From contig CM056573.1 of the NCBI GenBank assembly GCA_029721435.1, forward strand, positions 152,107,947 through 152,171,946: a DNA stretch of 64,000 nt, in the 5' to 3' direction. The stretch is from Gymnothorax reevesii. Taxonomy: Eukaryota > Chordata > Actinopteri > Anguilliformes > Muraenidae. A program made the position numbers and the translations under genes. The notes beneath the pieces were generated by a model. It had not been told where the DNA came from and ran no database searches. It worked only from the letters and a program-made list of their open reading frames with translations. Each line of letters starts with the position of its first letter. The stretch's first letter is position 1. Shown piece after piece: positions 1 to 11,188 of this stretch.

Positions 1-942
1 GTTGGATGCAGTCCTTCTCTGTCGATCCGATGGCCCAAGTACTCCACACTGCCCGGGAAAAACTGGCATTTTGTCCGTTTTACCTTCACATTGTACCTCT
101 CCAGCTGTGTGAGCACTTCCTCCAGTCTCCGTAGGTGTTCCTCTTTTGAGCAAGCTGTGATGAGAATGTCATCCAGGAAACAGATGACATGCTTGAGTCC
201 CAGTAAGATCTGATCCATGATTGATTGGAATATTGATGGAGCACTGGACACGCCATAGCTGAGTTGGTGGTAGCGATACAGGCCCCTGTGCGTGTTTATT
301 GTCAGATACTGCTCAGAATCGGCGTCCAGCAACAACTGCTGATACGCATGGGAGAGGTCTAGTTTAGTGAATGAGGTTCCACCTGCTAATGTTGTGAACA
401 GATCTTCTGCGTTGGGCAGCAGGTACGTCTCCTCTTCTAGACTGATTGATGGTAACCTTGTAGTCACCGCATAATCTGACCGATCCATCGCTTTTTGTCA
501 CAATCACTACAGGGCTTGCCCACTGACTCCTCTCTACTTTAGACACGATCTTGGTTTGTTCTAGCCTATCAAGCTCTTTGTCAACTTTTTCCTTCAGTGC
601 GTATGGCACTGGTCTGGCTTTTTGGAAAATGGGCGGTGCCTCTGGGCTCATCCTGATGACTGCTTTACAGTCTCTTATCACGGTGGGGCCCTCTGCAAAC
701 ACTCCCTTATGGGGCTCTAAGACCCCTTTCACTGCCTCTTCTGTGTCTGAGCCCTTTTCTGCTGCAAAGATACTCGACCAGTTTAACTTAATCTTCTCCA
801 GCCAGTTACGACCAGGCAATGCAGGCCGGTCACCCTTTACCACTACTAAGGGTAAGCTTTCTTTCTGCTCACCATACTGCATTGCTACCTGTGCCCAACC
901 TAACACTGGAATGGGCTCACCTGAATATGTAGTCAGCTGCAA
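1..942 (-). pseudogene. gypsy copy A pol remnant (protease-RT linker and reverse transcriptase)
   Basis: On the minus strand, 942 to about 440 encodes the stretch between protease and reverse transcriptase and the first RT block (RPVPYALKEKVDKELDRLE, then WASPVVIVTKSDGSVRLCGD). A frameshift near 440 moves the frame. From there to position 1 the other frame reads the RT palm, including FTKLDLSHAYQQL and a FLDDIL motif, the gypsy form of the catalytic Y/F-x-D-D, followed by the thumb region with CQFF and YLGH. RNase H and integrase would lie beyond the left edge. The enzyme copied element RNA into DNA; this copy cannot make a full protein. Confidence 0.85.
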
Positions 943-951
943 CTTGGTTTT

Positions 952-2121
952 CTAGAGAGGCAGGTGGGACAGAGCCTTTCCATAACTCACTTCTGACAAC
1001 AGCGAGACCGCTGCTCCTGTGTCAAAATACATGTTCATCTCCTTTCCCTCCTGAGTGACATCCACAGTGAGTCCCTTGCTGCCAGAAGTGGCAGTGTACA
1101 CTGCATACGTTCCCAAAAGCTCTAACTCATCCTCCACTTCTTGCTCCTTTTCCACGTACTGCGCCTGGGCAGCTGCTCTGTTCCTGCATGCACGTGCTGT
1201 GTGGCCCACTTTAGAACATTCATGACACTTTTCATTTTTGAATCTACAGTCCTGGGCCACATGCTTTCCTTTGCACCTGTAGCACAACTGCTGCCCTGCA
1301 TTTTCTTGCTTTTGGCCATTTCTCTCCTGCTTTGGGAACTGCCTCTTAAATTGTCCTTTTCCTCTCCTGGGGAATTTTTTCCCATCATTAACGACATGCA
1401 CCTGCTGTGTTTCCCTTCCCTTCTCTGAAATCTCCTTTGTGTTCTTGGATGCCATTTCCATTTGTCGCGCGAGCTCTAAAGCCCTCTGGTAGGTCAAATT
1501 TTCTTGCCCCAACAGCTTCAGCTGCATCGCATCTGAGCACAGTCCACTAACGAACTGATCCCTGTGTGACAGTTGATGGGTCCTGTCACAGGAAGTGTCT
1601 CCTAATAAGTACATGCCCTGGCTACCTTGCCAATGAGCCTGGCTCTTTGGCGACGTGGTCAGCGCGCATGACTCTTACCCGGGAGTCTGGAGGTTCAAGT
1701 CCCCGCCCGGGCCCTCCTTCGTCCTGCTACACCTGAGCGAATAATTTAAAAATGGCCCAAAGTCGCAATTAGCGGAACTTTGCCGCAGAGCCACGGCATA
1801 CTCATTCACCGATTGACCCTCTTTTTGCACACAGCGTTTGAACCGAAATCTCTCGGCAATTACCAGTGGCTTTGGCATGAAATGTGTGAGCAAAATGTTC
1901 TTCAATTCTACGTATGACACCCCGCTCGGGACCCTCGGAGAAATCAAGTTCTTTCACAGTTTGTAAGTCTCTGCACCTATCACTGAAAGAAACACACAGA
2001 CCTTTTTGTCGTCTTGTATATCATTGGCAAGAATCCATTGCTCCAGCCGTTCAATGTTGTTCCCCAAATCTTCCTTTGACTCCTTGAATTCGTCCACGCT
2101 ACCGACGTGCAGGTAAGCCAT
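952..2121 (-). pseudogene. gypsy copy A gag and protease remnant
   Basis: The minus-strand frame starts at an ATG at 2119-2121 (MAYLHVGSVDEFKES) and runs through a capsid-like region. One in-frame TGA falls near 1945, before the segment LISPRVPSGVSYVELK. Two CCHC zinc knuckles follow between about 1180 and 1290 (CYRCKGKHVAQDC and CHECSKVGHTARAC), then a retropepsin motif with DTGA at about 1010-1020. An insertion of about 170 bp (1564-1731) with tRNA-like boxes splits the capsid region. Gag packages element RNA; the knuckles are the nucleic-acid binding part. The stop and the insertion make this a pseudogene. Confidence 0.82.
1564..1731. mobile_element. Short insertion with tRNA-like A and B boxes inside gypsy A gag
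   Basis: Gag homology stops on both sides of this segment and would continue directly if it were removed; the flanks share CCT (1561-1563 and 1732-1734). On the plus strand it contains TTGGCGACGTGGTC (about 1647-1660), like a Pol III A box, and GGTTCAAGTCC (1692-1702), a good B box, 32 bases apart. A GACTC/GAGTC stem lies between them. The acceptor stem does not pair well and the anticodon loop would be 8 nt. I read it as a tRNA-derived SINE or MITE relic and not a working tRNA gene. Confidence 0.55.
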
Positions 2122-2276
2122 CTCTGTTTTATAACGCTACTCACTTTAGCGGCTAGCTAACGGCGCCGTATTCCTTCAGCTTCCTTTAGCTTCGTGTTTT
2201 TTTTTTTTTTTTTTTTCACGATACGTGCGCTACAGCCTTCTCTTTCATTCACGCAAATCCCATCCTCGTCACCATT

Positions 2277-2381
2277 TGTAATATGCTTCGTAGCTTTCAC
2301 ATACCGATATTACACTAATAAATGAGCAGGCGGAGAGAGAACTTTCAAGTCCGTTTATCCAGCAGGTGCATGTCACAACAC
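2277..2381 (-). repeat. gypsy copy A 5' LTR, inner part
   Basis: Part of the LTR next to the internal region. On the plus strand it begins TGTAATATGC, directly after the primer-binding-like stretch of the minus strand. It is interrupted at 2381 by the hAT-like element and resumes at 10228. The two parts total about 226 bp. Confidence 0.75.
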
Positions 2382-2611
2382 TAGCGATCGACCGATATGG
2401 ATTTTTTAGGGCCGATGCCGATACCGATTTTTTCCCATCACCCTTAGCCGATGACCGATTATGGATTACCGATTTTCTTGGGCCGATATTTGTGGCCGAT
2501 ACCGCTTTTGCTCCCTCAATTTACATTAAAAAAATGTCACAATGATAACAAATATCAAAGTTTCAGCCAGCCATCAATGTGATGGCTGTTGCTCGCCAGT
2601 GAGACGCGCAG

Positions 2612-2648
2612 CCCCCCACCCCCCACCCCCACACACACACACACACAA
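2612..2648. repeat. C-rich tract and (CA)n microsatellite
   Basis: A CCCCCCACC tract passes directly into an uninterrupted CA dinucleotide run in the left flank of the hAT-like element. A simple low-complexity repeat. Confidence 0.9.
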
Positions 2649-4509
2649 ACATCAGCTGAGCAGACGTTGACTGAAAAACTCCACTACTGTTGGATTGATA
2701 ACGGCAGCAAACCGCTGTAAATACGTTTTCACAAAACACTGACACAAATTAGTACTACACATAAAACATTTCTCTCATCATTTCAGTTCTTCTAGTGCAC
2801 GCCAAACACCTCTCTGATAGCAGACATGGCTGCGCCACTCCGCTCTGAGGGAGAGAGCACACAGCAGGGCTCGAAATTTACTTTTTTGCTTGGTAGCGCT
2901 GCGCTCCTAAGTTCAAAAAGTTAGGAGCGCAAGCAAAAATTTAGGAGCTCACACACCGAAATAAAAGAAGCACCAATATATATATATTTTTATGTTTAAA
3001 GAAATTACAACATAACACTCCACATTAACAATACAACTGTCTCCAACAAATGACAATTATTAAACAATATGAGAGTCTTGAGTTCATTGATTAACAAAAA
3101 GTATCCACTACATTGGCTTTATGCCATATCTGGAGGCCAGGATTTAAAATTGGGTCTCCGCCCTTTAATCCATCTCCTCACTGCGTATGAGGCATCAAAT
3201 ATGTCCAGAGGACCCTCCACACTGATCCGAATCAAATCTTCAATTGTGTTAGGGTTGAATGCAGATCTGACGTAAAGTCCTTTTTTTCGCCTCAATATTG
3301 CAATAGGAGTCAGTCCACAGCGCTAACTTTGCTATTTGTTGGATTATTATAACATAAGCAGACTTTAATGAGTTACATGTGTTTGTTTTAAGATGGCCTA
3401 TGCCACACGCCCAGGCGCGTCTCTCGGACGAAAGATTGGTGCGGCCCAGAGCTCCCCTTAATTACTAACCCTGACTTGCATGCAATCATTCGCATAATTG
3501 ACAAACAATCCTGCCAGGATTTTCCCGGCTTTTTTATTGTTTTTTTTTTTTTTTTTCTTTTTTCTTTTGGTCTGCGAGAAATTTGCGTGGATTGGTTGAA
3601 TTTGCTTTAATAATTGCAATCGCGACATGCAACTTCTTGAGGGACTGAGCAAGAGATTCACTCCGAGGACACGCCGGTGCGGTATGGTACATTTCGGTAA
3701 GGCGACAATTATTAATCTGGAAGCGTAATTTCGTGTATTTAAATCAGCGTTATTCAGAATTGCACACAGACTTTTCAAATGGTCTTTTATTTCATTTAAA
3801 CAAAACGATCATGAAGCGCCAGTTAAATCACTTGAGTGGAAAGGGTAGCGCAGACGTATGAGAACAGTTAGTTATTCATAAAGTGTTGAACAATTTTTGA
3901 GAGGCCTAAATAATTTTTCTGATCTGAATTTTTCCCATTATTTAGTCGTCAATAGATCTCACGGAGAGAGAAACCTTAACTTCGATTGCCAGAGGATTAT
4001 TGTCAAAATTGGAAAACGTGTTAATAACGGAAAATAACTGAGTACAAGCCAGGAACAAATTATTCACGCAAAGGCATGGTCTGGGCTCCACCAATTATCA
4101 CTTCCGAGATGCCACTGCTCAAGCAGTGGTCTTCTAATTTCTGCATTTTCAGTAAAACGTTGCGCGTACTTGCAAATATATGAACGTTCGCTGGTCTAAA
4201 GACGCGCAGTAAAAAATGTTAATGATTTTAGCAGGTAGGATACTGAAGGTATGAGCGAAGAAACCAAGACAGATTTTAGGGCTGCACAAACGCCGAGCCG
4301 CGAGGCAGCATATTTTGATAAGTTGCAACTATTAACAGAAATACGGATCTACTCGTTTACGCAGATTTGTCACAGTATTTTCTGTTTCGTGCTTTCTCCA
4401 TGTTTGGAAGGACTTTCACGTTTAAAGTGTTTGGACTCAGTAGATAACGCGCTGTTAACAGCGAGATTCGGGCCATTATCTTTAAAATGAACACGGTGCA
4501 CTTCACCTT

Positions 4510-4707
4510 TGTAATTTTTTCTTTAAAAAGTATTATGAAAGAAACACGATGCTTATCAATCAAGCAAGTTTATTAGCTACTATGATAGCTTCATACCACG
4601 TTGTACATTTAGTTCTGCCATTTTCTTCTATGTATATGCACCCAAAAGCTTACTCCTATAACTTGTGCCCTCTCGTGGCTGGAAGTGATAACACTCCCAT
4701 CACTACA
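4510..4707 (-). repeat. gypsy copy B 3' LTR
   Basis: On the plus strand it begins TGTAAT and ends CACTACA. It is collinear with 8848-9045 with about ten substitutions and no visible gaps. Since coding is on the minus strand, this left copy is the 3' LTR. Confidence 0.92.
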
Positions 4708-5058
4708 TCCCCTTTCCTTTATGTTTGTTTATGTTTAGCTATCTGTTTATCTTGCAAGTTTAATCTTCCATTCAGTATTCTTTTCAAATAGTTTTAAACA
4801 ATCTGTTATATTACAACATGAACCAACTTTTTTTTTTTGACATAACATTTTTAAAATTTTTTTAATGCATTAGTGTCCATGTTTGATTTTTTTAAAATAC
4901 ATGGATACAGCTCAGTTCTTCAATTTCAAAGATTCAGTCTGTCAGGTACTTTGAGAGTGCGCGAAGATGAATATGGCTGCTCAGCTGGTCCACTGCTATC
5001 TGGCACTGATGGGGGCTCAGCTGATACAGTACAAGCTGAATCTTCTTCATTCGTTAGT

Positions 5059-7699
5059 TCATTCTGTGTCTCTTGTCTTCAGCAAGTCCCTTCTATTCCT
5101 CCTCAGGATCTGACCATCCTCTGTTCTGATGGTGAAGGATCTTGGCCTTATTTCATCCAGATCAATGGCTTTCCCGTCCCATTTGTAGGAATCTTCAAGT
5201 CTCACAGTGTCATTTCTGGCCAATGGTACTAGGTTTCTAGTGGACTTGTCATAATTTTCTTTTTGCCTCTTTTGTAACTGTTTCTGTTTCTGTCTCACCT
5301 CCTTGTGCTTCTTTTGTGCTGCAACGTAGGGAAGCGTGGTGCGTAGCCTACGTCCCATCAGAAGCTCAGCAGGAGACTTGCCATGTTCAACTGGTGAAGA
5401 TCGGTAGCTTAACAGAGCTAAATAAGGATCTGAGCTACTGTCATGTGCTTTCTTGAGCAACTGTTTGACGATGTGGACTCCTTTCTCTGCTTTACCGTTT
5501 GACTGGGCGTACAGAGGGCTTGAAGTCACGTGTAAAGTCATTAGCAAAGATTTGGAACTCTTTGCTGCTATAACATGGTCCGATGTCACTGTATACAATC
5601 TGGGGAATTCCATGTCTTGCAAAAATTGACTTTATGTGCTTAATCACAGATATAGCAGATATGCTAGGAAGCAGGGCTATCTCAGGATAGTTAGAAAAAT
5701 TGTCAATCACAAGCAGGTAATTCTTACCTTGCCAGTGGAACAGGTCAGTTCCAACCTTGTGCCATGGCTCGTCTGGGAGATCTGTGATTGTCATTGGCTC
5801 TTTCGGCTGTTTTGCTTGATGCTTCAGACAGACCTCACAGTTTGAGACCATTTTGTCTATGTCTGCATTGATGCCTGGCCAATAAATTGTTGTACTGGCC
5901 CTTCTTTTGCACTTTTCCATCCCGAGGTGCCCCTCATGCAATCTTTTCAGCATTTCCTGCCTTAGTGTCTGAGGAATGACAATTCTGTTGCTTCTAAGTA
6001 GAAGCCCATTGATGACACTCAACTCTGCCCTGATGTTGTAATACTGTTGACACTCACCTCTATGCCAGCCTTCATTCATAAGCCTAATAACTTTCTGCAG
6101 ACCTGCGTCCTTCTCCGTTTCAGCTGCAATTTGCTTGGTTTTCATGTCAGATACAAGTAGCGATTCAGCGATCAGGTTCACATGGAGATGCACGTCAATT
6201 TCTGTGGAACTCTCACTGGGCTCCTCACACTGTGATATTGCCCTGGACAGTGCATCAGCAAGCACAATGTGCTTGCCTGGTGTGTAGATCAGGTCGAAGT
6301 CATAGCGTTGTAGCTTCATCATCAGCCTTTGGATTCTTGGAGACATCTCACTGAGATTTTTCTTGATGATGGCTATTATTGGCTTGTGGTCCGTTTCTGC
6401 CACAAATCTTGGTAGGCCGTAGACATAGCTGTGGAATTTCTCAAATCCGTATACTAGTCCCAAACACTCCTTCTCAATTTGTGCGTATCGCCATTCAGCG
6501 GAGGTCATCATTCTTGACGCATAGGCAACCAGCCTCCAATCTTCTCCATCAGCCTGGAGTAAGACGGCTCCAATCCAGTCCTTCGATGAATCGGTGGATA
6601 TCTTGGTCTTTTTGGAAGGGTCAAAGAACGTCAGCACTGGTTCCGTTGTGAGAGTGGTTTTCAACTGTGCCCATTCTTTTTCATGAATGTCCGTCCACTT
6701 GAAATCACATCTTTCATGTAACAGCCGCCTCATGTGCTCGGTTTTCGAAGACAAGTTTGGTATGAATTTGCCAATGAAATTAATCATTCCCAATGCTCTC
6801 AACACACCTTTTTTGTCTTCGGGCCGGGGCATCTCCAGTATGGCTTTGATCTTGCCCTTGTCTGGCTCCACACCTGCTTCCGACAGCTTGTCTCCTAGAA
6901 AAAAAGATTTCATTCACACCAAACTGACATTTTGCTCTGTTCAGTTTCAGCCCATACCTCTGGATTCTTTGTAGCACTTTGATGAGCCTTTCATTGTGCT
7001 CCTCCAATTTGGACCCCCATAGTTTAATATCGTCCACATACACCCGTGCTCCTTCAATGCCTTCTATTATGTGCTCCATGGTCCTGTGGAACACTTCGGG
7101 AGCAGACGAGATTCCAAAAGGGATCCTTAGGAATGAGTAGCGACCAAAAGGTGTATTGAATTTACAATATTTTGTGCTGTCTTCATGCAGTTTTATCTGC
7201 CAAAAACCCTGGGATGCATCCAGTTTAGTAAAGTACTTGGCACTGGCAATTTCACTTATAATTTCATCCCATTCATTGTTGGGATCTGGTAATGCTCTCT
7301 CTTTATGTTGGCATTCAGATCTTTGGGATCCATGCACACACGTAGATCACCATTCCGTTTTTTAACACAAACCATTGAGTTCACCCATTCTGTGGGCTCC
7401 TCCACTTTCTTTATGACCCCCAGTGATGTCGTCCGGTCTAGTTCTTGCTTTAGTTTGCCTCTCACTGGTGCCGGGACACGCCTGGGAGCATGAATGACAG
7501 GCTGTGCATTTTCATTCAGTTCTATTTTGTAGGTGAATGGTAACTCACCAAAACCTTTGAATGTGTCTGGATACTGATCTACTATCATCTCTACACTGCT
7601 ATGTGTGTTGGTGTCAATGTAGTACACTATCTTCACTAGACCAAGCCTTTCACCTAAAAGTGAGTCATGTCCCTTCTGGAACAACAGTAAAGGTGACAT
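5059..7699 (-). pseudogene. gypsy copy B pol remnant (RT, RNase H, integrase)
   Basis: Four overlapping minus-strand pieces. 7699-7256 has the start of RT (VRGKLKQELDRTTSLGVIKK, then VCVKKRNGDLRVCMDP). 7337-6780 has the palm with a YVDD catalytic motif. 6913-5492 carries RNase H (ISTDSSKDW, EKECLGLVY, ETDHKP, ending ADALSRA) and then integrase with its HHCC zinc region (HEGHLG to CEVCLKH) and the first two catalytic aspartates (GTDLF, YSDIG). 5622-5059 holds the third catalytic residue (NGKAEKG) and the C-terminus. One usual integrase residue is changed: SDIGP where SDNGP is typical. The frames join by frameshifts, so no full polyprotein can be made. Confidence 0.88.
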
Positions 7700-7724
7700 T
7701 ATGTTCTTTCCCTTTAACTCTCAC

Positions 7725-8814
7725 CTATAGTCTGCATTTACCTTTGGTATCAATGGGCAGTCCATTGTCGGCTTTGAGCGGGTCATAGTTTGGATTAATG
7801 CGTGGCTTTACTTTCATGGCTCTGATGTGCTGCTCACTCACCAAATTGGCTTTTGCGCCAGTGTCCAGCTTGAGAGGAATGACAGTTCCGTTAATATGCA
7901 AAGGCACAGTCCATTTATCCTGTTCAATTCTGCTGACACTTGCCTGCTCAGTCCCTACAGTCTGGAAAACGTCCTGCTTTATCATGCCCACGAAAAATGT
8001 ATCGTCAAGAGCCGTTTCTTCCACAGTATGCACTCTTTCACCATGGCTTTGTTTCCCTTTGGAAAAACATTGCTTTGCAAAGTGATTCTGTCCTTTACAT
8101 TTATTGCAAACCTTGCCGTATGCTGGGCATTGTTTTGGTGCATGTTTCATGCCACAGCGTTTACGATTAAAAGTCACAGAATCTTTTTGCCGTTTATTGT
8201 GCCATGCTTTCGGTTTCTGCTTCCGGCTGGACACCACGGCTACTGCTACGCAATCATTATTAGCTTCCCTCGCACCCTCACTGAAGGTTTTAGCATGCTG
8301 CATGGCTAGTTCACTGGCGTGACATATTTTTACAGCACCAGCTAAGGTAAGTTCAGTCTCTCGTAGCAAACGCGCTCTCACTTTTTTGTCCTTAATTCCA
8401 AACACGAGCTGATCGCAGATCATTGAATCGTGCAGCACGCCAAAATTACACGTCCTCGCCTTTAATTTCAAATCCGTCAGAAAAACATCAAAACTTTAGG
8501 CAGGCTGCTGCAAGCACAAGCAAAGCACGTACCTCTCAAATGTTTCGTTTTTCTTTGGCGAACAGTGTTCGTCAAACTTCCGCAGAACTGTGTCAAACTT
8601 GCCTATATCCTCTGCGTTGGTGTAAACAAAAGTGTTGTATACCTACACTGATTGAGGTCTCGCTACGGTAAGTGTGTGCCATTTTCCTTGCGTCCGGTTT
8701 ATCGTCCAGCTCGATGGCCTGCAGGTACAGCATAAACCGCTGCTTGAATGTCCGCCACTCATGGTCGACATTACCAGTCCAGTTCACAGCGTTCGGCGGT
8801 TTGACACTTTCCAT
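7725..8814 (-). pseudogene. gypsy copy B gag and protease remnant
   Basis: Gag starts at an ATG at 8812-8814 (MESVKPPNAVNWTG), a few tens of bases inside the 5' LTR. A frameshift lies between about 8600 and 8470. The second frame (8471-7725) holds the rest of the capsid, a zinc-knuckle region (CNKCKGQNHFAKQC, about 8090-8130) and a retropepsin active site LDTGAKANLVSE near 7850. Gag is short, as is common for vertebrate gypsy elements of this type. The product would assemble particles and mature polyproteins; the frameshift prevents this here. Confidence 0.85.
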
Positions 8815-8847
8815 GAATTCTGTCTCTGGACCCCACTTCTGGTACCA

Positions 8848-9045
8848 TGTAATGTTTTCTTTAAAAAGTATCATGAAAGAAACACGATGCTTATCAATCA
8901 AGCAAGTTTATTAGCTACTATGATAGCTTCATACCACGTTGTACATTTAGTTCTGCCATCTTCTTCTATGTATATGTACTCAAGGGGTTACTCCTATAAC
9001 TTGTGCCCTCTAGTGGCTGGAAGTGATAACACTCCTATCACTACA
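8848..9045 (-). repeat. gypsy copy B 5' LTR
   Basis: 198-bp copy matching 4510-4707. It lies upstream of gag on the minus strand, so it carried the element promoter. It is followed on the right by the target duplication ACCTT. Confidence 0.92.
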
Positions 9046-10227
9046 ACCTTATTATAACCTCAGCCATTCAAAATTTCGATGCAACTCTTTGCAAAAATAA
9101 TCAACCGATTTCGCCGCCGCTTCTTCCGAATCACCGTCATGATTTTCAGTTTCAGTAACTTTTGATACCGACTCGACTTTTTTTAATGTTAACGGTAACA
9201 AAAAAAAAAGAAGTCTTCCATTGCTCTTCGTTTCATTTTCCGTCCAAATCTTGTGCATAGCGACAATAGTAACTCTCATTCCCGCAAAATGGATTGTTCG
9301 ATGGCTAATATTAACCACTCTAGAATCAGTACTGAGGTTTAGGACGTCAACCTCCCCTTTGATTGGTCAGAATGGTCAATGTCAGCTCGAGGGAACACGC
9401 TGGGTGCGCTCGGCTGCGGTATGTCCAGTAGATTCATGCAGTGCACAGAGACATGCGCCCATCTTTATTTAAGCTACAGCGGCGGCTGGCATGCATTCTG
9501 ACTACCAAATGTACCCGAAAAGAGGCGATTAATTGGGGGAAAAGGCGGTCTGTGCGACTATTTTAATTCGAAGGTCGCACAGTGTTAGTTTTGGTTGCAA
9601 TTTTGAGCCCTGCATATACACACTCACACGACACAAAATGCATTTAACCTCACTCCGGTGTTCGCTGTATTAAACTCCTACAAACACCATGGATCTGAAT
9701 TGACAACATTGACATTACTTAATCCTTAAACCGGTGTTCGTAACATCTGGACATATTAGCCTACAACCACGTCAACAGCTCCCTGAATACAATGGTAAGC
9801 ACTTTTAAAGACGAAGCATTCAGCAGCATTCCTGTTTTTCTGAGCCACAAACTTAACTTTGTCTGCAAGCACGAGTACTAGCCTACATGGCAATTACTTG
9901 GCATTCATGTTTCCTATTTCAAAGTGGGTGGCAATATTTCAACTAAGTTTAACGGTGAGAGGCTAAATTAAAATTTAAAACACCTTGTTCTGAAGCAGCC
10001 ACTGCGCTCACCACTCTTTCAGTGGGGGAGGGGTAATGCTTCTGCATGTGCTGCGGGGTCTTCTGGCAACACAGAGCTGCCCCTGGATGCCAGTCTGTAA
10101 ATCATGCCGCGGAAAAATATATCGGCGAACCCACGCATGTATCGGCCGATGCCGATTCAAGTAAAACATGAAAATATCGGCCAAATATATTGGCGGGCCG
10201 ATGTGTCGGTCGATCCTTACACAACAC

Positions 10228-10348
10228 TACACAGAACTTGGTGTTACAGTACAAGAACCCCACATGACAGTTCTCAGCCAAACAAAATGAATCTCTCTTC
10301 TAGCCGAGCATTAACCCCCTAAATAAGCACTACAATAAAACTATTACA
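10228..10348 (-). repeat. gypsy copy A 5' LTR, outer part
   Basis: Continuation of the LTR begun at 2277, ending in ATTACA, the inverse of its TGTAAT start. The next bases (GCTGCC) belong to the LTR of gypsy copy C. Confidence 0.75.
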
Positions 10349-11092
10349 GCTGCCATTGCAAGCGAGATAGACCACGCCATCACCGGATGCCTGCTTGCTG
10401 TATTTTTTTCATCTGAGTGCCCAGAGACTGGTAACGCTGCAGACTGAACTCAAAACTAAGGTACCATACGTTTTTTTTGTTGCGCTCTTGCGTGAAAGAG
10501 TCATCAGTCTTGGGCTTCTCCGCTCCCAAGCGTCGCATCAGGCCTGCAACGAGGTTTGTCATTTTAATACCTGCCGGCTTGTGTGTGTGTGTTGTGCGTT
10601 TGAGTGTGGGCCCACTGATTTGGTGTTTATTTGAATAATTCGTAACATGCTTTACTTATTGGTATTGGTATACTACCTTGGTAATGTGATTTAAGGTATC
10701 TTATAATTTAAAAGGGAACATTCTGGTAATCCAGTTCAATTGAAGAAAAACCGTCATGTTTCAAAGAAGTACAGTTGAATCTAACGTTTTTTGTTTTGAA
10801 TATTTCAAAAGTAAATAAGCATTTTACTTTTAAACTACATTTCGTGTGATGCTCGTTTTTTCCCCCCTTTTTACTTGTGATATTACAGCATTAAAGGTGC
10901 ATTATAAGTGTTTAAATCATAAAAGTTTAAAGCAGATACACTGAATAACTGAGGTGAGAATTCAGAGTAATTAATTAATTAAACTCAAGAGGGGGAAATT
11001 GTATTTAGGTAAGAGGAAATTTAAGTACTTGTTTAAGTGAAGGGATTTTAAGAACTCAGGGCCCTAAAAAATATAGGAATAAGTGGGTTACA
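10349..11092 (+). repeat. gypsy copy C 5' LTR, 3' portion only
   Basis: Collinear with 17552-18300. Differences include a 5-bp TGCAG duplication present only in the 3' copy and a few small gaps. It ends GTGGGTTACA, as the 3' LTR does. Confidence 0.9.
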
Positions 11093-11188
11093 TAAAATGG
11101 GGGCACCGATGGGATAAGTTGTGTCTTGGGTTTATAGCTGCACTATTTAGACTAAATAACTCAGTGAGCGTAGCCGTCATAAGGAAAC

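Larger units (their letters stand above)
4510..9045 (-). mobile_element. Ty3/gypsy LTR retrotransposon copy B, complete but defective
   Basis: Two 198-bp LTRs (4510-4707 and 8848-9045) flank gag, protease, reverse transcriptase, RNase H and integrase on the minus strand. The target duplication ACCTT is at 4505-4509 and 9046-9050. Just inside the 5' LTR the minus strand reads TGGTACCAGAAGTGGGG, a primer-binding-site candidate beginning TGG directly after the LTR. By eye the LTRs differ at about 10 of 198 positions, so the copy is not very recent. Frameshifts break gag and pol at least four times. Confidence 0.92.
2865..9612. mobile_element. Element with CAGGGCTC inverted ends, nested in the hAT-like element
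   Basis: The left end reads CAGGGCTCGAAATT at 2865. The right end reads AATTTTGAGCCCTG to 9612, its inverse with one mismatch. A CAGGG start is typical of hAT termini. I could not find a clear 8-bp duplication in the flanks (GCACACAG left, CATATACA right), so the boundaries and class are less certain than for the outer element. The non-gypsy part is 2865-4509 and 9051-9612. It has no long convincing open frame; the small frames there show no recognisable domain. Confidence 0.5.
2382..10219. mobile_element. hAT-like non-autonomous element with 8-bp target duplication
   Basis: The left end reads TAGCGATCGACCGATAT and the right end is its approximate inverse (ATGTGTCGGTCGATCCTTA). The flanks are identical 8-mers, CACAACAC at 2374-2381 and 10220-10227. 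An 8-bp duplication is the hallmark of hAT transposition. Subterminal sequence is rich in CCGAT/ATCGG repeats at both ends. Its own sequence is only about 1.1 kb (2382-2864 and 9613-10219); the rest is later insertions. I see no transposase frame, so it must have been moved in trans. The ends are not the usual CAG of hAT, so the superfamily is inferred from the duplication. Confidence 0.75.
1..10348 (-). mobile_element. Ty3/gypsy LTR retrotransposon copy A, truncated by window edge
   Basis: Minus-strand Ty3/gypsy element: 5' LTR on the right, then gag, protease and reverse transcriptase running off the left edge. Its own sequence is 1-2381 plus 10228-10348; the middle is a later hAT-like insertion. 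The LTR begins and ends with the inverted pair TGTAAT/ATTACA, and just inside it (minus strand) is a TGGTGACGAGGAT stretch that fits a primer-binding site. It sits inside the 5' LTR of gypsy copy C: the bases after 10348 resume at the point matching 17552 in the intact LTR of copy C. Frameshifts and a stop in gag show it is dead. Confidence 0.85.

Noticed and set aside
1641..1715. Functional tRNA gene
   Set aside because: A and B boxes are good, but the acceptor stem pairs poorly and the anticodon loop would have 8 nt. It lies inside an insertion in a retrotransposon.
2865..9612. Exact 8-bp target duplication for the CAGGGCTC element
   Set aside because: The flanks GCACACAG and CATATACA do not match convincingly in any register I tried.
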